The notes under the pieces are model-generated. The model was not told the origin of the DNA. It was given only the letters and a program-made list of their open reading frames with translations, and did no database searches. Positions 1 to 16,929 of a DNA stretch of 64,000 nucleotides are shown piece by piece. Position 1 is the stretch's first letter, and the number at the start of each line of letters is the position of its first letter. Origin of the DNA: Punica granatum (lineage: Eukaryota > Streptophyta > Magnoliopsida > Myrtales > Lythraceae); assembly GCF_007655135.1 (NCBI RefSeq), contig NC_045129.1, positions 38,937,122 through 39,001,121 of the forward strand, in the 5' to 3' direction. The position numbers were made by a program, and so were the translations under genes.

Positions 1-97
1 ATATCTTCCTGACATTTTTGAATGTCAAACTCATAGAAGGTGCAAATAACATTGTCTGCACCTTGAAAGGGACGAATTGAAAATTTTGAGATCTCGA

Positions 98-330
98 GGG
101 TGCGTTTGGATTCAGAGTTAAAGTAATTTTGATTTTGATTTTGATTGTGGAAAAGGACAAAGGAGATGTGATTATAAATTTGACTTGGGAAACGTGTGTT
201 TTTGTTGTGTAGTGTGTTGAGTTAAAGTTAAAGTTAAAATTTTTGTCTTGGGAAATGTGTGTTTTTGTTGTGTAGTATGTTGAGTTAAAGTTGAAGTTAA
301 AATTTTTTGTTCCTGAATCCAAACAGGGGA
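98..330. mobile_element. MITE-like element with short inverted ends
   Basis: The left end reads GGTGCGTTTGGATTCAGAG. The right end (about 312-330) carries the inverse, CTGAATCCAAACAGGGG, giving imperfect inverted termini sharing TGTTTGGATTCA-type sequence. The inside holds a repeated phrase (TGTGTTTTTGTTGTGTAGT) and runs of GTTAAA. No coding sequence is visible. I could not define a target-site duplication with certainty, so the superfamily is left open. Confidence 0.45.
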
Positions 331-618
331 AATTGTTTATATATATATATATGTATATTGGATTTTTCCTGTTCTATGATATGAAAGTATTATGACCTTA
401 ACTATCATAAAAATAATGTAAATTGAAGGTATGGCACCCAAATTCATTCTATGGGGCAAATAATCTAGTTGAGTTGAGAGAGTTGCTACCGTTTTGGATA
501 AACCGTTAAGTTTGTGGCTTTTTTGAGCGATGCTGTTGCATATTTTCTCGAATATATTCTTTTCATTTCTGAATCAGTCTTTAGCATGTGTGCTTATGTT
601 TTGCTTACATATGTCCAG

Positions 619-1978
619 GCTGCACGAGAGTCCTGTGAGGCGATCAACGAACAATCGTGAAGATAAGAGGTAAGTTGGGCTGGTCTCTTTATATTATCCA
701 ACTCCAGGAGTTTCTATACTTATTGTTTGTACCCCAAAAAAAGTTATTGTGTTGATTTGGCATGAAATGAAAGCTTACACATTATGGGTGTATGAAGGTC
801 TTCTAGCCCAGATCAGAGTCCTGCTAGAGCAGTGAGAAATCAGGTGACGCGCGATAGGAGATTAGATTCTCCAAGGAAATTGGGAAAACATAGACAGCAT
901 TCTGATAGCTCAGACTCCAGTGAGCAGCGAAAGGAAAATCATAATGCTCGGTTGGTTATTTTGCTGCACTGTTGAGTTCTGTAAATTTTATTTTTATGAC
1001 TTGGGAAATACCATCTTGCAGAATTTCATTTTAAGAGGTTGACTTTGAATTGATATCTCTGTTTTGTAGGGAGTCTCGCGATCTCACTTCCAAATCTGAA
1101 GAAAAAATATCTATGAACATATCTTCTGCCAAAAAACATGACGACTCAACTTTAAAGTTGCATAAGAGGGACCTATCTTATCCTGAAAGAGTGTCTAATG
1201 ATCGGGCTTCTGGGTCTCAGGACCAGGAGAGACTAAGGTATACTATTCTTTAAAATATGCAATTTCCTTTTACATCCTTGGCTGTATATCTGCCTGATCC
1301 TACATTGATGTCTTCAGGGAAAGATCTTCTCGGAAATCTGAAATTCCTGAGCAAATGCCACCTCACTTGGACAACGCCTCTTTGCAGAGTGAGAAGGACA
1401 TATCCTCTCCTCCAGATGGTAAAAAATCTGAGAACAAGAACCATGCTCGCTCTGATAATGTCAAGGATAAACACAAGCCTGAACATGTGTCGAAACCACT
1501 TGGAAAGGTCAATGATCGACAGGGTGGTGCTTCTGATACTGCTTCTGAGGAAAGCGAGAAGCGGACATACAAATCCAAGGAGAGAAAGAGACATAGAAGA
1601 TCGAAGAGACATGAAGTGGATACAGATAGTGACAGTTATGATTCTGAGGTAGAGGAAAGGAAAGAAGCTAAAAGGAGGAGGAAAGAGGAGAAAAAATTGC
1701 GGAAGGAGGAGAGACGTCGTCATAGAGAGGAGCGGCGGCGCAGAAAGGAAGAACGGCGTGCAGAGAAGCTGAAAGCAAAGAGACGAGGCATTAATAGTTC
1801 GCCCTCAGAGAATGAGAAACGTTTTAGTGATGTTGATTCTTCTGATGGTGAAGAAGTTGCTAGAAAGGAGTCGCGTGCTCATGGTGCAGAGCCAGAAAAA
1901 GAGCAGAAAAAACTTGAGATCGAGTTACGGTTGAAGGCACTCGAGTCATTCAAAGCAAAGAAGAGTGGCCATCACTAG
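619..1978 (+). CDS. SRRM1/SRm160-like splicing coactivator, C-terminal exons (partial)
   Basis: These are the last four coding exons of an RS-rich nuclear protein: 619-669, 807-950, 1070-1237 and 1318-1978 (stop TAG 1976-1978). Each junction keeps phase and uses GT-AG. The protein is rich in Arg, Ser, Glu and Lys, with SPVRR/SPDQSPAR-type phosphorylatable RS motifs, then a long charged Lys/Arg/Glu stretch (about 1650-1790). It ends in a short conserved tail, ELRLKALESFKAKK, as I recall from the plant PWI-domain protein At2g29210. The family (human SRm160) is a coactivator in exon-dependent pre-mRNA splicing and acts in nuclear speckles. The N-terminal PWI domain is outside the window, so identity rests on the RS composition and the tail. 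Downstream, 2150-2215 could be a spliced 3' UTR exon, but I cannot show that. Confidence 0.72.
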
Positions 1979-4900
1979 TCTAGTTGCTGGCTTTTGAAAC
2001 TTTTAATTGTCAGAATTCTGTTTGATCCTATTACGCAGGATGTGATATTTTGACTCTATGATTGACTCTTGTTTCTGACATTCCTGAGTTTAAATATTTG
2101 ATATGTTCATGATTACTGCTTAATTCATCTGTCTTTACTTCTGGCAGTTAAAATGGATAAGTGAGGATTCTTCTAGACTGCAACTTAGTAGAGCCGTTGC
2201 TGCTAGATTTTCTGGTAATGTTTGTCTTCCCTTAATGGGATTTGGATTTGTTGCTTAACAGGTTTTCTTGAATGTAGGCATTGTATTGCTGTTTTATTGC
2301 ATTGAGGGTATCCTTTTTCTTGCTCTTTGCTTTTCTGATATGAAACTGAGAGAGGAGTTACTGGATGGGATTGTAGTATTTTGCCTATTAACTGTCAATC
2401 GGTATGATAGTGGTAAAGGTCTGTTAATTTTTTTCTTGGTATTGGCACTAAACTTGCTTTCTCATCCATTGGTAGATGAAAATGTTTTCGACTTGATGAA
2501 TTGGTTGAGCAGATCATTGTGCAGATCATCATGATGAACGCCAATTCAGGTGATGTATTTCATTTCTTCTGCTTGCTTTCTTTTTTTGTTTGGGGGGGAA
2601 GAGGACTTCATTCTCGCGGCTCATAGTTTGAAACATGCTAGTTGCTCTTTCCATTCGCTGTCTACTTCTGTATGCTGCTGCTTTCTCGCATATAATGTCC
2701 TGCTGATGAAAGTTAGAGAGGGTCAATGTGATGGCATTTGTTGTAGGTGTTGATCTCATTATTGTCTGGACGATGATTATTGGGTAGCATTTGGGACATG
2801 AATACTTGTGATATAGAAATGTCATGAGATTAATCATGACTGCCAGTATAAAATGGTTTTTCCCACTTGGTTTTTATAGTCTACGGCTATTAAAAAAAAT
2901 CTTCCTTTGGTTTCTTGTTTTGGTTCTACATGGATCCTTTTAGTAGTAAGCAATTTTCTCAGGATAGGTAGAGCACTTGCCGAAAAGTAAAACCTAGTAG
3001 AATCTAATACATGGTTATTTTCCTAGTAGTTGTGACTGATCAGTTGTATATGTATTAACTATTGGTTTCATTTCATTCCTGACGAGCTTGGTAATGGGCA
3101 TCGGGGAGACTATGAAGCATTCATATAAAGTAACTAGAGAGAAGCCTTTCATTATGTTTTCACGACCTTGGTATGCCTTTATCCTCTCTCTCACACCATG
3201 ATATATATATATATATATATATATGATGCGTTGTTAATCGGATGCTCAAATGGACTGGAATAGCCAACTGCCAAGTGTGACATAAATGAGGATAGGTTCT
3301 GACGTTATAATCCATTTTCTTTGTTGGTGTTGGTATGCTGTAGTGCTTTTAGACTGGAATAGATTGGCTTGCTTTTCAGTGTCTTATATTATACTGGTAA
3401 TATTTATCTGTTGATTCCGCTGTGGTACGTGGACTTGGACGATTTCCTTAGTTCTCCTTGGTAGTTTTTGCCGCTTCCTGTTTGCTTATGTTGGGAGAGA
3501 TTCTCATTTGTCCTAGCTGATGATAATGGTAGTTTGTTAGGTTCCAGCCTCTTGGACTGTGGTAGTTTGGCAAACTTTTATATGCTCATAGTCAACTCAC
3601 ATGTCATTGCCCTCTTGGAGACCCATAGCAGCTTCCAAGGGAAGACCTTTTTGAGTGGCAATTCGGAACCAGTTCTTTGTGTTGCTCTTCTCAGTGCTCG
3701 TGAAGGCTCTACTCCAAAAGCGTCTTATGTTGCATCGGGCAATTATTCTGGTCAGTCATTCTTGAGCAGTTGTGGGTGCTCATAATCCTTTATGGGTATC
3801 TGAACTGCAGACATTTGTGCCGTAACTTCTTAGCTCTTGGCCTAGATGACGGACTCTATAGTTATAAATTAAATATAAACCCCTATAGTTAGAAAGTTTG
3901 CGACCAAGTATATTTGCTAGAAGTCCTTCTTCGAATTTGTATAACGTAAGAGTGGCTGTATCTGTTCACTGCTTACCGAACCATTCGTGCCCCTTCCTCC
4001 CCCGAGTCACTCCGAGTCGTTCAGGTCCCATGATCTATCTAGTTTTTCTTGATGGCTTCTGGGTTCTGTGCTTTGGCCTCCAGAGAGATTTAAATAATAG
4101 GGGATTTAGAAGTTGGGGTTGCATTGTTGGCTTAAATCTTTAGTTGGGGTTCGGTGAATTTAGGTCGGAGTTGCATGTACAACATTTAGATCGGTTGCTA
4201 TAGAGTTCCTAGGGCAGGTCTCTGATGGGTGCGATAGGGATATACTGAGTGGGATTAGAATTGAAGGAGATTGATTCCCATGCCAAAAATTTGCCGGAGT
4301 ACCACATCTCGAGACGAAAGGATCCAATCCTTGTTTCTTCAAAACGGTGCAATTCAGCAGTCGTTTTGGGCTTGGAGGGAGCTTTTGTTATTTGATGTCA
4401 TAGGGAAGGATCAAACCATCCTAAAGAGATATTTACGGTTCAAGAAAGCTTTATATGGTATAGGGGACTTAAAAAATTAGTAAAAGTTTATCCTAAACTC
4501 ATCGAGTTGGATTGGTCCTTTATTTGCGAATTGTATTGCATCTAAATCAGCATGGGTTCCATACATTAATCTAACGGTCAGTGGGGCGATTCTTTCCATA
4601 TTAATCTAACGGTTTTGAGGTGAGCGACCGGTAAAATTTTTTAAAGCTTCGACTCCGGAAAATGGGTTAAGGGGACCTTGAGACCGGCCCAGTGGGCTTT
4701 GCATTTTTCATTCCCTCTTTTTCCCCTTCCCACTCCTTATGCGTCCCGATCAATGTGGCATTTATCAACAATTTTTCAGCAGATAATCTCAGGTCCACGT
4801 GGCGTGATCCCATTAGCTGGTTCCCCTAATCCTTCCGATTCAGATAATGTATGCGCATGCACGTCACACATATTCCCAATTTCCCACATCCAATGGGAAA

Positions 4901-5031
4901 AAAATATCTGTAATCCGCAGACACTGTATGTGTATGCGTTGCGAAAGAGATGGGCAGTGGGGCGCTCATGACATGTTAGCCTCTTGATCTCCGTCTCCTC
5001 CTCTTGCTCGAAATCCTTCCTTAATCCCCCG
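1979..5031. other. Intergenic region, no recognisable gene
   Basis: Noncoding by eye. It includes an (AT)n run near 3200-3224 and several open frames of about 60-105 codons that lack family resemblance and splice context. The final 350 bases before 5032 are the likely promoter and 5' UTR of PTAC16 and are C/T-rich just before the start codon. Confidence 0.6.
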
Positions 5032-7216
5032 ATGGCTCCGACCCTCACCTCCTCCAACTCCTTCCTCCTTAGACCGACCCCTCTGTCGAGGGCCACTGCC
5101 CTCCGGACCCCGAGGCTCACTGTATTCGCCAATAAGGCTGATGATGATGCCCCTCCTTCTGGCGGCTTCAGTCCATTCGGCAACTTTAACTTTGGTAAGA
5201 TCCCCGACGTCAAGTCCCTGGTCCCTGTGGTGAGCGGGGGCCGGACATCCCCCGGGTTGTCTTTTGGTAACTTGAGGAGGAAGGACCCCGGCACCGTGTT
5301 TGTTGCTGGGGCGTCCGGGCAGGCGGGCATCCGCATTGCCCAGAAGCTCCTCAGGGAGGGGTTCAGCGTAAGGGCTGGCGTGCCTGAGCTCTCTGCTGCT
5401 CAGGAGCTGGCTCAGCTTGCCGCTACATACAAGGTCAGGATCGAATCTATTCTATTCTAAAGTACCATAATCCAGATAGAGTCATGTAATTAGATATATG
5501 TCAAGTACTAGGAGTAGTACTTACCAGTAGGGAGACACGAAATGTTCAGATTATGAATGCCATGGTTAATTTAGTTATCGGTATGGACGCTGGACTGATG
5601 CGGTGAGAAGTATCAAAATGTGTAGCGTCTTGAGATGTTCGCGTTCCATGAACTTACATTTGATTTATATATCTGTAGATAATATCGAATGAGGAGTCAA
5701 AACGCCTCAATGCGGTGGAATCCGCGTTCGGAGATGCCGAGTCAATTGCCAAGGCCATCGGAAACGCTAGCAAGGTGGTGGTCACCATTGGCCCCACGGA
5801 ATACGGCCCATCTGCCGAGGTCAACCCATTTGACGCCCTCAGCGTGGTTGAGGGTGCAAAGCTTGCCGGTGTCGGCCATGTTGCGATAATCTACGATGGC
5901 GGCACCGGCGGCTCCACCTACAATGTCCTCGATGGCATCTCCTCCTTCTTCAACAACCTCTTCGCACGGACCCAGACCCTGACATTTGCCGAGTTCCTGG
6001 AGAAGGTCGTGGAAGCCGACGTTAGCTACACGCTGATCAAGACGAAGCTGACAGAGGATTACTCCGAGGAGAGTGAGTACGCCGTCGTCGTTGCGAACGA
6101 GGGTAGCAGCAACAGCAGTGCGAACGACTACAAAGTAATGTAATGTATGCAAATAGAATCTTTGATTTTCCAATGCCTAATTTAATCGTAAATTAGAATG
6201 ATTAGAGATAATTAAATTAATTTATTTTCTCTATTTATTTTAAATGTCATGTTAGGTTGCAAAGTCGCAGATAGCAGCACTAGTGGCGGATGTTTTCTCC
6301 AACACCGCTGTGGCAGAAAATAAGGTATCGTAAGTTTGGAATACGCTGCTGTATAAGTAATCGTGTCGGTTTTTGGTTTTCAGAGTACTAAGAGTAAACC
6401 TCGGAACCAAGTGATCCTAAGTAACTGATTTATATCCGATGGATTTATTTTTTGAAAATGCAATCAATTGAGAAGCTGCAAAATGCAGGTGGTAGAAGTT
6501 TTTACAGATCCATCAGCATCGTCGAAGCCCATGGCTGAGCTTTTCGGGTACTTCCTTTGCGTTTTCGGCTTATATTACTGCGAAAATTGATACCGTCTTC
6601 TAACTGTTATTTACGTCTGCCATTTTTCATTATGAATAAATATAGTGCCATTCCTGAAGATGGGAGAAGGAAGGCCTATGCGGAAGCCCTTGCGAAAGCC
6701 AAAGCAGAGGAGGAAGCACAGCTAGCGGCTGAGAAAGCTCGGGTGGCTGCCGAAGCGGCAAAGAAGCTGGAGGAAGAGGTGAAGAGGCTGTCTCAGCAGG
6801 AAGCTGTTGCTTCCGATCTGGCTGAGGAGGCCCGTGAGAAGGCGGACGCAGCAGGTATCTCAATGGAGAGCATATTTAACAAGGCTAAGGACTTCGGGTC
6901 GGGCCTGTCTCTCGAGAAATTCGGGTCTCAGATAGCGAATGCTGGGCAGAAGCCCGTTGAGAAGCCGGAGGTCCAGATCGCCACCGTCAGGGGACAGGCC
7001 AAGGCGCGGAACCTGCCAGCCTTGAGGGCAGTGGTCAAGAAGGCCGTCCCCACCGGCTCTGGCACGGTCATGGTTGGCCCCCCAGCTCCGAAGCCGAAAC
7101 CGAAGCCAACTCTGGAGCCGACTGGTAGTAGACGGAAGGAGGAGCCCAAGAAGGAAGTGAGGAAGGTGTTTGGTGGGCTCTTCCAGCAAGAGACCATATA
7201 CGTAGATGACGATTGA
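5032..7216 (+). CDS. PTAC16: Plastid transcriptionally active chromosome protein 16 (pTAC16)
   Basis: Five exons: 5032-5433, 5679-6134, 6256-6324, 6489-6547 and 6646-7216, 518 residues in all. The N-terminus is a Ser/Thr/Arg-rich chloroplast transit peptide (starts MAPTLTSSNSFLL). An NAD(P)-binding Rossmann domain of the atypical SDR/TIC62-like kind follows, with the nucleotide motif GASGQAG, then YDGGTGGSTYNVLDG. After that come an Ala/Glu/Lys coiled-coil region, a Pro/Lys-rich stretch and the conserved tail VFGGLFQQETIYVDDD. Arabidopsis pTAC16 (At3g46780) has the same order, start and tail and is about 510 residues. In that species it is a thylakoid-associated component of the plastid transcriptionally active chromosome and a phosphorylation target; its exact reaction is not known. 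The catalytic Tyr-Lys pair of classical SDRs is not evident, consistent with a structural or regulatory role. A 5-exon structure with consistent phases makes the call secure. Confidence 0.95.
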
Positions 7217-7360
7217 GCCCAGTCATAATATTTCTAAGGACCATAATGCTATGTTGTACGTACGTAACGTAACTGCTGAATTAAAAAAAAAAAACAAAAT
7301 CTACGATTAATAAAATCCATTGGAAAATCAACACCATGCAATTCGGGATTAAACATCTAT

Positions 7361-7500
7361 CACTAGAAGAAATACGATCTTTCCCGACACACTAGAAGAC
7401 GCTTCCCGACGCACTTCTGCATCGGGAAAATCTTTCTTGATGCACATCTTGACACAATAGATGCAGATGACCTTTCGGTGATTTTTGGCTGATGCATATT
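7361..7500 (+). mobile_element. CACTA-type transposon terminus
   Basis: Starts with CACTAGAAGAAATACG, matching the CACTA(C/G)AAGAAA type of terminal inverted repeat. It is followed by subterminal repeats around the core TTCCCGACGCACTTCTGC and its inverse GCATCGGGAAAA, typical of CACTA (En/Spm) subtermini. I did not find the opposite end, so this is probably a truncated or degenerate copy. Confidence 0.5.
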
Positions 7501-10500
7501 TGATATGTACTCATACAAAAAGTTGAAAAATTCGATTTTTCTTGTAATGTATATGATGTTGAACAACTAATTATTTTCGTTATCGATCGGCTTCAATTGT
7601 TATATTTCTTATAATTCCAGCTTATTTCAATAAAGTTCACTTGCAAGTCTGAAGTAACAGGTCCTTTCAACAAAAGATCCAATTAAATTAGAAATTATTA
7701 CATCTTACTAGTTAATAATTTTCATTTTTTTTACTATTAGAAAATTAAACATATGCATGCATCGACAAAACTATAATAATCTATATATGTAGAGAGGGCA
7801 ACCACATATTACCGGATTATTTTGTTTCATTTGCATGAGATTCGTCTAAACTAATAAAAAAATTCCGGAGAATTTTTCTTCATGATATTGTTCCCATCTA
7901 TATAAAATAATAAAAGACGGGACTTGACATAGGGAAGCGTTGTGTAAGGCGAATGAAACTTTTCGTCGCCCGACCTTTCACGTTCCACCAATAAAAATGT
8001 GATATGTGACGGAATATAGTGTTGCCATGGCTTTTAAAATCGAAAAGACATGTACTTATGGAATACAATAAGACTAAAATATAATAAATTAGCTAAATTG
8101 AATAATATTATATTACAATTCGCTAGCTAAAATCTTTTCCAAGAGAAATGAATAATATTGCGATGTCAAAGACTATAGTTGCTCTGATACGGGCAAGTTA
8201 GTGGGATCGCTCTATAAATATAACCTGAGAGTGTGAGTCATTCTTCCTGATTGTGGGAACAATTTCATCCATCAATTGAGATCGTATTAGTACTTTTCGA
8301 CTATAGAGCTTGTAAATAAGGTTTTCCTTTACGGATCGTACGATTAAAATGGTTTTTGTATATTTACTGAGAAATGAATATCAAAGTGATTTCACAATTT
8401 TCTATGATTACGTTGATTATGTTGGTCAGGAATTACCTCACGTGAATGTGAAAAACATAATTCAACCTATGCAATTTAGGATTGGATTTACTTGGAGGAG
8501 AAAAAAAAGAAACTTTTAAATTGAAGAAGAAAAAATATCTCTCTTTGGCCGTGTATACTTTGAAAATTTCTTAAACTAAAATATTAAAATTAATAAGAAA
8601 ATTCGATTGGTCAAAATACACCTCGCTAGCCCGGGTTCGTCCAGTTTATTATAATTTAGCTGTATTTTGCTGGAAACAGGAAGAGCGAAACCATTTGTTG
8701 ATAATAAATTGCTAGATTTGAACAAATCTTTCAATTTAATTTATTATAAAATCGCGAAAGTGCTTTCTTAATTAAGACAGCAAACTAATTATAATACATT
8801 AATCTCGATTGATAGTGCCCAACTTGAATGAGAGAGACGGCAATATAAACTTACACGAACGTGGAGACAAAAGACAGAGAAATAAACTGAATTGACATAA
8901 AACAAATTTGACAATCAACTGACAAAATTCACACTCGCTTATTTATCAAACAAAATCAAAAGTTCTTATTTATTGTTCATAGAAAACATCGGACCCTTTA
9001 ATTAATTATGGAAGGAGTCATTCAATATGTCATGTTACCATTCACATAAATTACCTCACGATCCAAACGTTTTAAATTATTGTTAATGAATAAGTAATAA
9101 AACATACCATATTTAAAATAAGTAAATACAATATTTAATTAATTGTGGGAACTTTATCCCTTAATGAACATACCCAATTCGACCGGATTGCTTGGGGTCC
9201 AATTTGGACTTCCGGATACCATAATTCACACGAAAAAAAAAGTAATAAAACATACCTTATTTAAAATGAAGATATTCATTTTTTTGTTAATGGGAGTACA
9301 ACTAAAATAGGTTGTATGGTAAAACAGTAAAGCAGTTATCGCGGAGTGATTCTCGCTCCCAAATTAGGAAGGTTCCAATACCTTAGGTTGGGCATTCGCG
9401 GTCGCACCGTAGAATTCCTGCCATGATATTTATATGAAATATCTAATAATATAATATACATCTCCCCGTTTAGAAATTTTAAAAGATAGTGTTCATCTTC
9501 CTTGTGTTTTTGCTCATCTAAAATTAGTTAAAATTGAGGAAGTGAATTTGATACAGTAACGCAAGTTGCCATTCAAAAATCATGAAGTTTCAGATTTGAT
9601 TGTTACCAGTGAAACTTTCGTTCCCCTTTATTTAACTTTGTTATTTCGATCTTGTACTAATTAGGCATAAGCCTCCCTTATAATGAAAAAATTAATCAAA
9701 AATGATCATATGTCTTTCATTTTCGGGGTTCCAACCGTTGATTTTTGCCTTATATGTTCTTCATAATTAATTTATCCAATATATATCAATAACCAAACAT
9801 ACGCATGCTACGATATCTACATAGATGTACTTCTGTGAGCAATTTCTGCTAGTTGGTCATCAACATGCATATTTGATCGACTCAAAGGTTGCACTTTGGT
9901 AAGCAAAAAACATCGTTTGACACGACATTAATCAACACAAAGTTAAAAGCTCGTCTCAATAATGAATATGAAACACACCACCAAAATTCATGAAGGGAGA
10001 GATCAATGATGGACCTTATTATGCAATCTACGGTATAATGATAGAAATTAATGCTCATGTTTCATTTATTTTTGGATAGGTGTGAAATTAATGCTAATGT
10101 TTCATTTTGTATATACATCACTCATGTTAATTAACATGATCCTCATTACGTGCAAAGTGTTTATTTATACTATACACACGACATATAAGAATGACGCATA
10201 GATAATGTGTCTTATGTCGGGCCGCAACTATATGTCAAGATGCCCCAATGAAGGATCATAAACGTTCGATTGATGTTATCTAGCTCGATAGTGAACCTTC
10301 TGAGTCATGCAAGTGTAGCACTCCATTTGTCGCGATTAGTTCAATAGCTCAAGAACAGATCAGAATCTGGTTTCTGGGATATGTAAATTTATGACCACTT
10401 CATGAACCCTAACCCTAGCAAGGAAAGAGCAGCAAACAGTTCAACTACTAAATCATCTCTTCTAAATCATCTCTTCAATGCTTCCCTAACTGCATCTTTG

Positions 10501-10856
10501 ATCGAAATTGAACAGCTATGAAAACAATACTGCTGAGAATATATTCAACTGGAGATAGATAGATACATATATATATATATATGTATAGTAAAAAATCGTA
10601 TATAAATCTGCAGGGTATATGCAAACTTAACCAATTAAAGAATCGATACTGTTTTTCTTTCACACCAAAAAGCAATATATGCACAAACCAACCTATGAGT
10701 TCTGTATTTGAATTTAATTTCTCACGCAAGATAATAATTAAGAAGCAAACTGCAATGTATGCAGTAATACACGCAAATGAACACAGTTACAAGACATATT
10801 TACGGATAAAATACTAATGCGTCAATATAGAGAATACCGCACACTTCTAAGTAATT
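7501..10856. other. AT-rich intergenic DNA
   Basis: About 3.3 kb with no supportable gene. It contains scattered AT-rich low-complexity DNA, possible repeat remnants near 9180-9420 (a locally GC-richer patch with gene-free sequence), and an AACCCTAACCCTAG telobox-like string near 10404. The 3' flank of the zinc-finger gene begins at its right edge. Confidence 0.5.
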
Positions 10857-11516
10857 TCAAAAGAACTTTTTGGTACCCCGTGATGGAGATGATCCCAGCC
10901 TGAGCTCAAGATCGACCTCAGTAGAGCCCGAGTCGTCTCCATGTCTCAACGATTGATCACCTTCACCCTTCTCGGCATCATTCTCTGGTAATAAAACTCG
11001 AGTATCTGGTTCTTGATCTTCACTTTTTGGAACTTGATCTTCAAAATAAACAGCTGGCAGTTCCCTATATTCGCGATGATCGACATTAAAGCTGTCGCCA
11101 TGACTATCCTCCTGTCGATGGAGAAACCGAGGCCAATTAAATGATTTGTCCGTCTCGGGATCATTGATCTTAGGGGCCATGGACAGCAAGGGCTGGGTTT
11201 GCTTCGAAGCAATATCAATACTTGGAGAGAAATACAAGGAGGGCAACCTTGGAATGTCCACCGACTGACTGAAGCCGAGCTGGGCTTCGCTGCTCAGTTT
11301 CGAGCTCGTGGTGGCTGCCAGCTGTTTGAGTTTGGCCTTGTCCTTTCGGTGGATATTCATGTGCCCTCCTAGGGCTTGAGCATTAGAGAAACCTCTCTTG
11401 CAAAAGATGCACTCGTATGACCTAGCTTGGGGGCTTGGCCCTGTGGTTCCTCCTTGCTCATTTGCCGTCTGATCGGAATCTTCTGCACCAGATGGAGATT
11501 GATCGGCACTCTCCAT
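10857..11516 (-). CDS. Single C2H2 zinc-finger transcriptional repressor, TAC1/SUPERMAN-like
   Basis: An intronless 219-residue protein; the ATG is at 11516 on the minus strand and the TGA at 10857-10859. One plant Q-type zinc finger spans residues 34-56, with Cys36, Cys39, His52 and His56 and the plant-specific QALGGH at 47-52. It is followed directly by the basic stretch RKDKAKLKQ. The C-terminus has the EAR repression motif DLELRL at 202-207. The family binds DNA through the QALGGH helix and represses through EAR-recruited TOPLESS corepressors in the nucleus. The finger [15 protein letters not shown] is closest to what I recall of TELOMERASE ACTIVATOR1 and related proteins of the SUPERMAN clade. 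The exact orthologue is uncertain. The middle is acidic and unstructured. The intronless layout is normal for this class. Confidence 0.85.
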   Translation of the reverse strand: MESADQSPSGAEDSDQTANEQGGTTGPSPQARSYECIFCKRGFSNAQALGGHMNIHRKDKAKLKQLAATTSSKLSSEAQLGFSQSVDIPRLPSLYFSPSIDIASKQTQPLLSMAPKINDPETDKSFNWPRFLHRQEDSHGDSFNVDHREYRELPAVYFEDQVPKSEDQEPDTRVLLPENDAEKGEGDQSLRHGDDSGSTEVDLELRLGSSPSRGTKKFF

Positions 11517-12590
11517 TTACATGTGCGTGATTGACTTCAGATCGTTCGTCTGGAGAAGGAGAGACAGAGAGGGATAGATGCCGAATCGATTAGCAAGAGA
11601 GAGTTTGGTTCTTGCTGTCTGAAAGTGATATGCTTATTGCTTCGGCTTCTAATTTCATATTAAAAATCTTCATCAAACTTATAGTAAATAGGATGATTCT
11701 GGTGTGGGGCCCCGCCGGAAGCTTATACAAAGAATTATACTGCAAAAAAATTTCGATTATGTTTTACGTATCTATACAATTTACACAAAGTATTTGCATT
11801 CGCAAAAAATATAACATATAACTTCCCGATGACATACCTCTACTAAATCAATTCTTGAAGTATCCACCAAAAAAAAAAACTCGAAGTACAATTTCTAGAT
11901 GTTCTTGTGCAAATATATTTTGCAATGGCCGCCCTAGTCCTGTGTGACAGTCCATCATGAGTTCATATAAATACATACATATATATATATATGTGTGTGT
12001 GTTTATGTGTGTCTATACCTTAACAATTGCCAACCTCTGAATTTGCTGGAGATTTTGAGGACACAACCTATATATTGTCCTTTCCTGATGAGCTCTCTCA
12101 GTCTCCTTCCTAATTTTCATTATAGGAAAATATTTTTTCAGTAATAATATTACCGTCTTTGTTTGTACGGAAATGCCAGAATTAGTAAAATTTAATAATA
12201 AAAAAATATAGAATGAATTGTTTAACAAGAAAAATTAGCGCTAACCTTGTTGTTCATAGTCGTTTTCTTTTTCTTTACCGGGCTATCGCCCCGTCAAACT
12301 ATCGAAAAAAAAGAGCTCCAACCTTAAAATCCCTCCACGTGGAAGTCACCCGACAAAGGTGGTCTTCCCTCCAATAAGAACGTCGGTCCAGGTCCAAGTC
12401 CAAGTCCAACTGAATGGGTCGGAAAAGACAAGATCTTCCGACAGCCTCCGACTCCTGGCCGAAACTAAATTAATGCCATTCAACTCTCCGTCTAATTACA
12501 GAAACGCCACAGCCTGGCACTCCACCCCACTCCGTGGTGCCGAGTCGCCGCCGGAGGCGAGCCGCCACTCCTTCACTCTTTTGCTCGGAC
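11517..12590. other. Divergent intergenic region between the zinc-finger gene and the SDR gene
   Basis: The two genes point away from each other, so this stretch holds both promoters. The left part (11520-11600) is a purine-rich 5' leader for the zinc-finger gene on the minus strand. An (AT)n/(GT)n run lies at 11976-12010. The right part (12340-12590) is GC-richer and is the likely 5' UTR of the SDR. No other gene seen. Confidence 0.5.
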
Positions 12591-14715
<2,125 letters not shown>

Positions 14716-15079
14716 GGTTTACCTGTTTAAGATTCTTGTTCCCTTTTGAAGTTGAGAAAATTTATAGTAAGACTCATACCCAAGCTTTGAACTTTCCAAT
14801 CTTGAAATATTATTTTTCGATTGATGTTGTTACTTTGTGGTTCGGGTAGATATGGATCTGGACTACTAGTATTACAATCAAGTTCTCTTCTTCCGATCGA
14901 GCTTATAGTAGTGAGAGACTCGTGATGCTTTAGACTAAGTTTTTCGGATAAGAATTTGAGGCAATAATGTCGCGAAAAATATGGTTGCTGATTTCGCATT
15001 ACTGTAAAGTCCAAGTTCCTGCAAATACGAGCATGACACTGAAAAGAATCCGGCTAAAAAAATCAAGAAGCTTCTGGCG

Positions 15080-16480
<1,401 letters not shown>

Positions 16481-16929
16481 AGGATCCTCTCCCCATTTTT
16501 TTTCACGAAGAATCCTCGGGCGGGTGCTCCCGACTTCGACTGCCGCCCGAGTATGAAGAATAGTAGTAGAAGTGTGCATGTCTAGGAGTCCTTTTTTGGG
16601 TTACCTTAAAAATTTCCTTATATATGTCCCCCCCCCCCCATAGAAATGATGTCTGTGGAGCGTAGGAAAATCAATAGGGCCTTGGTTATGGGCTTAAGGG
16701 CCTTCGTGGGCCATTATCTCAATTTGGGGCTTTCGCAGTATTATACGCCATTATAAGGGCTGGAATTTACCTGCATATGACTTGCCCCTGGTTTCGTGGT
16801 GGCCTTTGTGCCATTTTGGAAAGGTTTTTTTCTGTAGCCTGAGCTGTGCGACGCGGTTGTAATTTCAGTGATAGGGACTGTAACTTGAAATGAATCATGA
16901 ACCTATGGGCGAATTTCTTAGGCCTGTTC

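Noticed and set aside
3468..3785. Open frame of 105 codons on the plus strand
   Set aside because: No recognisable domain, begins at a non-conserved context, and lies in a region without consistent splice or coding signals.
5742..6173. Minus-strand frame of 143 codons
   Set aside because: Antisense shadow of PTAC16 exon 2.
10404..10420. Telomere-like AACCCTAACCCTAG string
   Set aside because: Two units only; such teloboxes are common in plant promoters and do not indicate a telomere.
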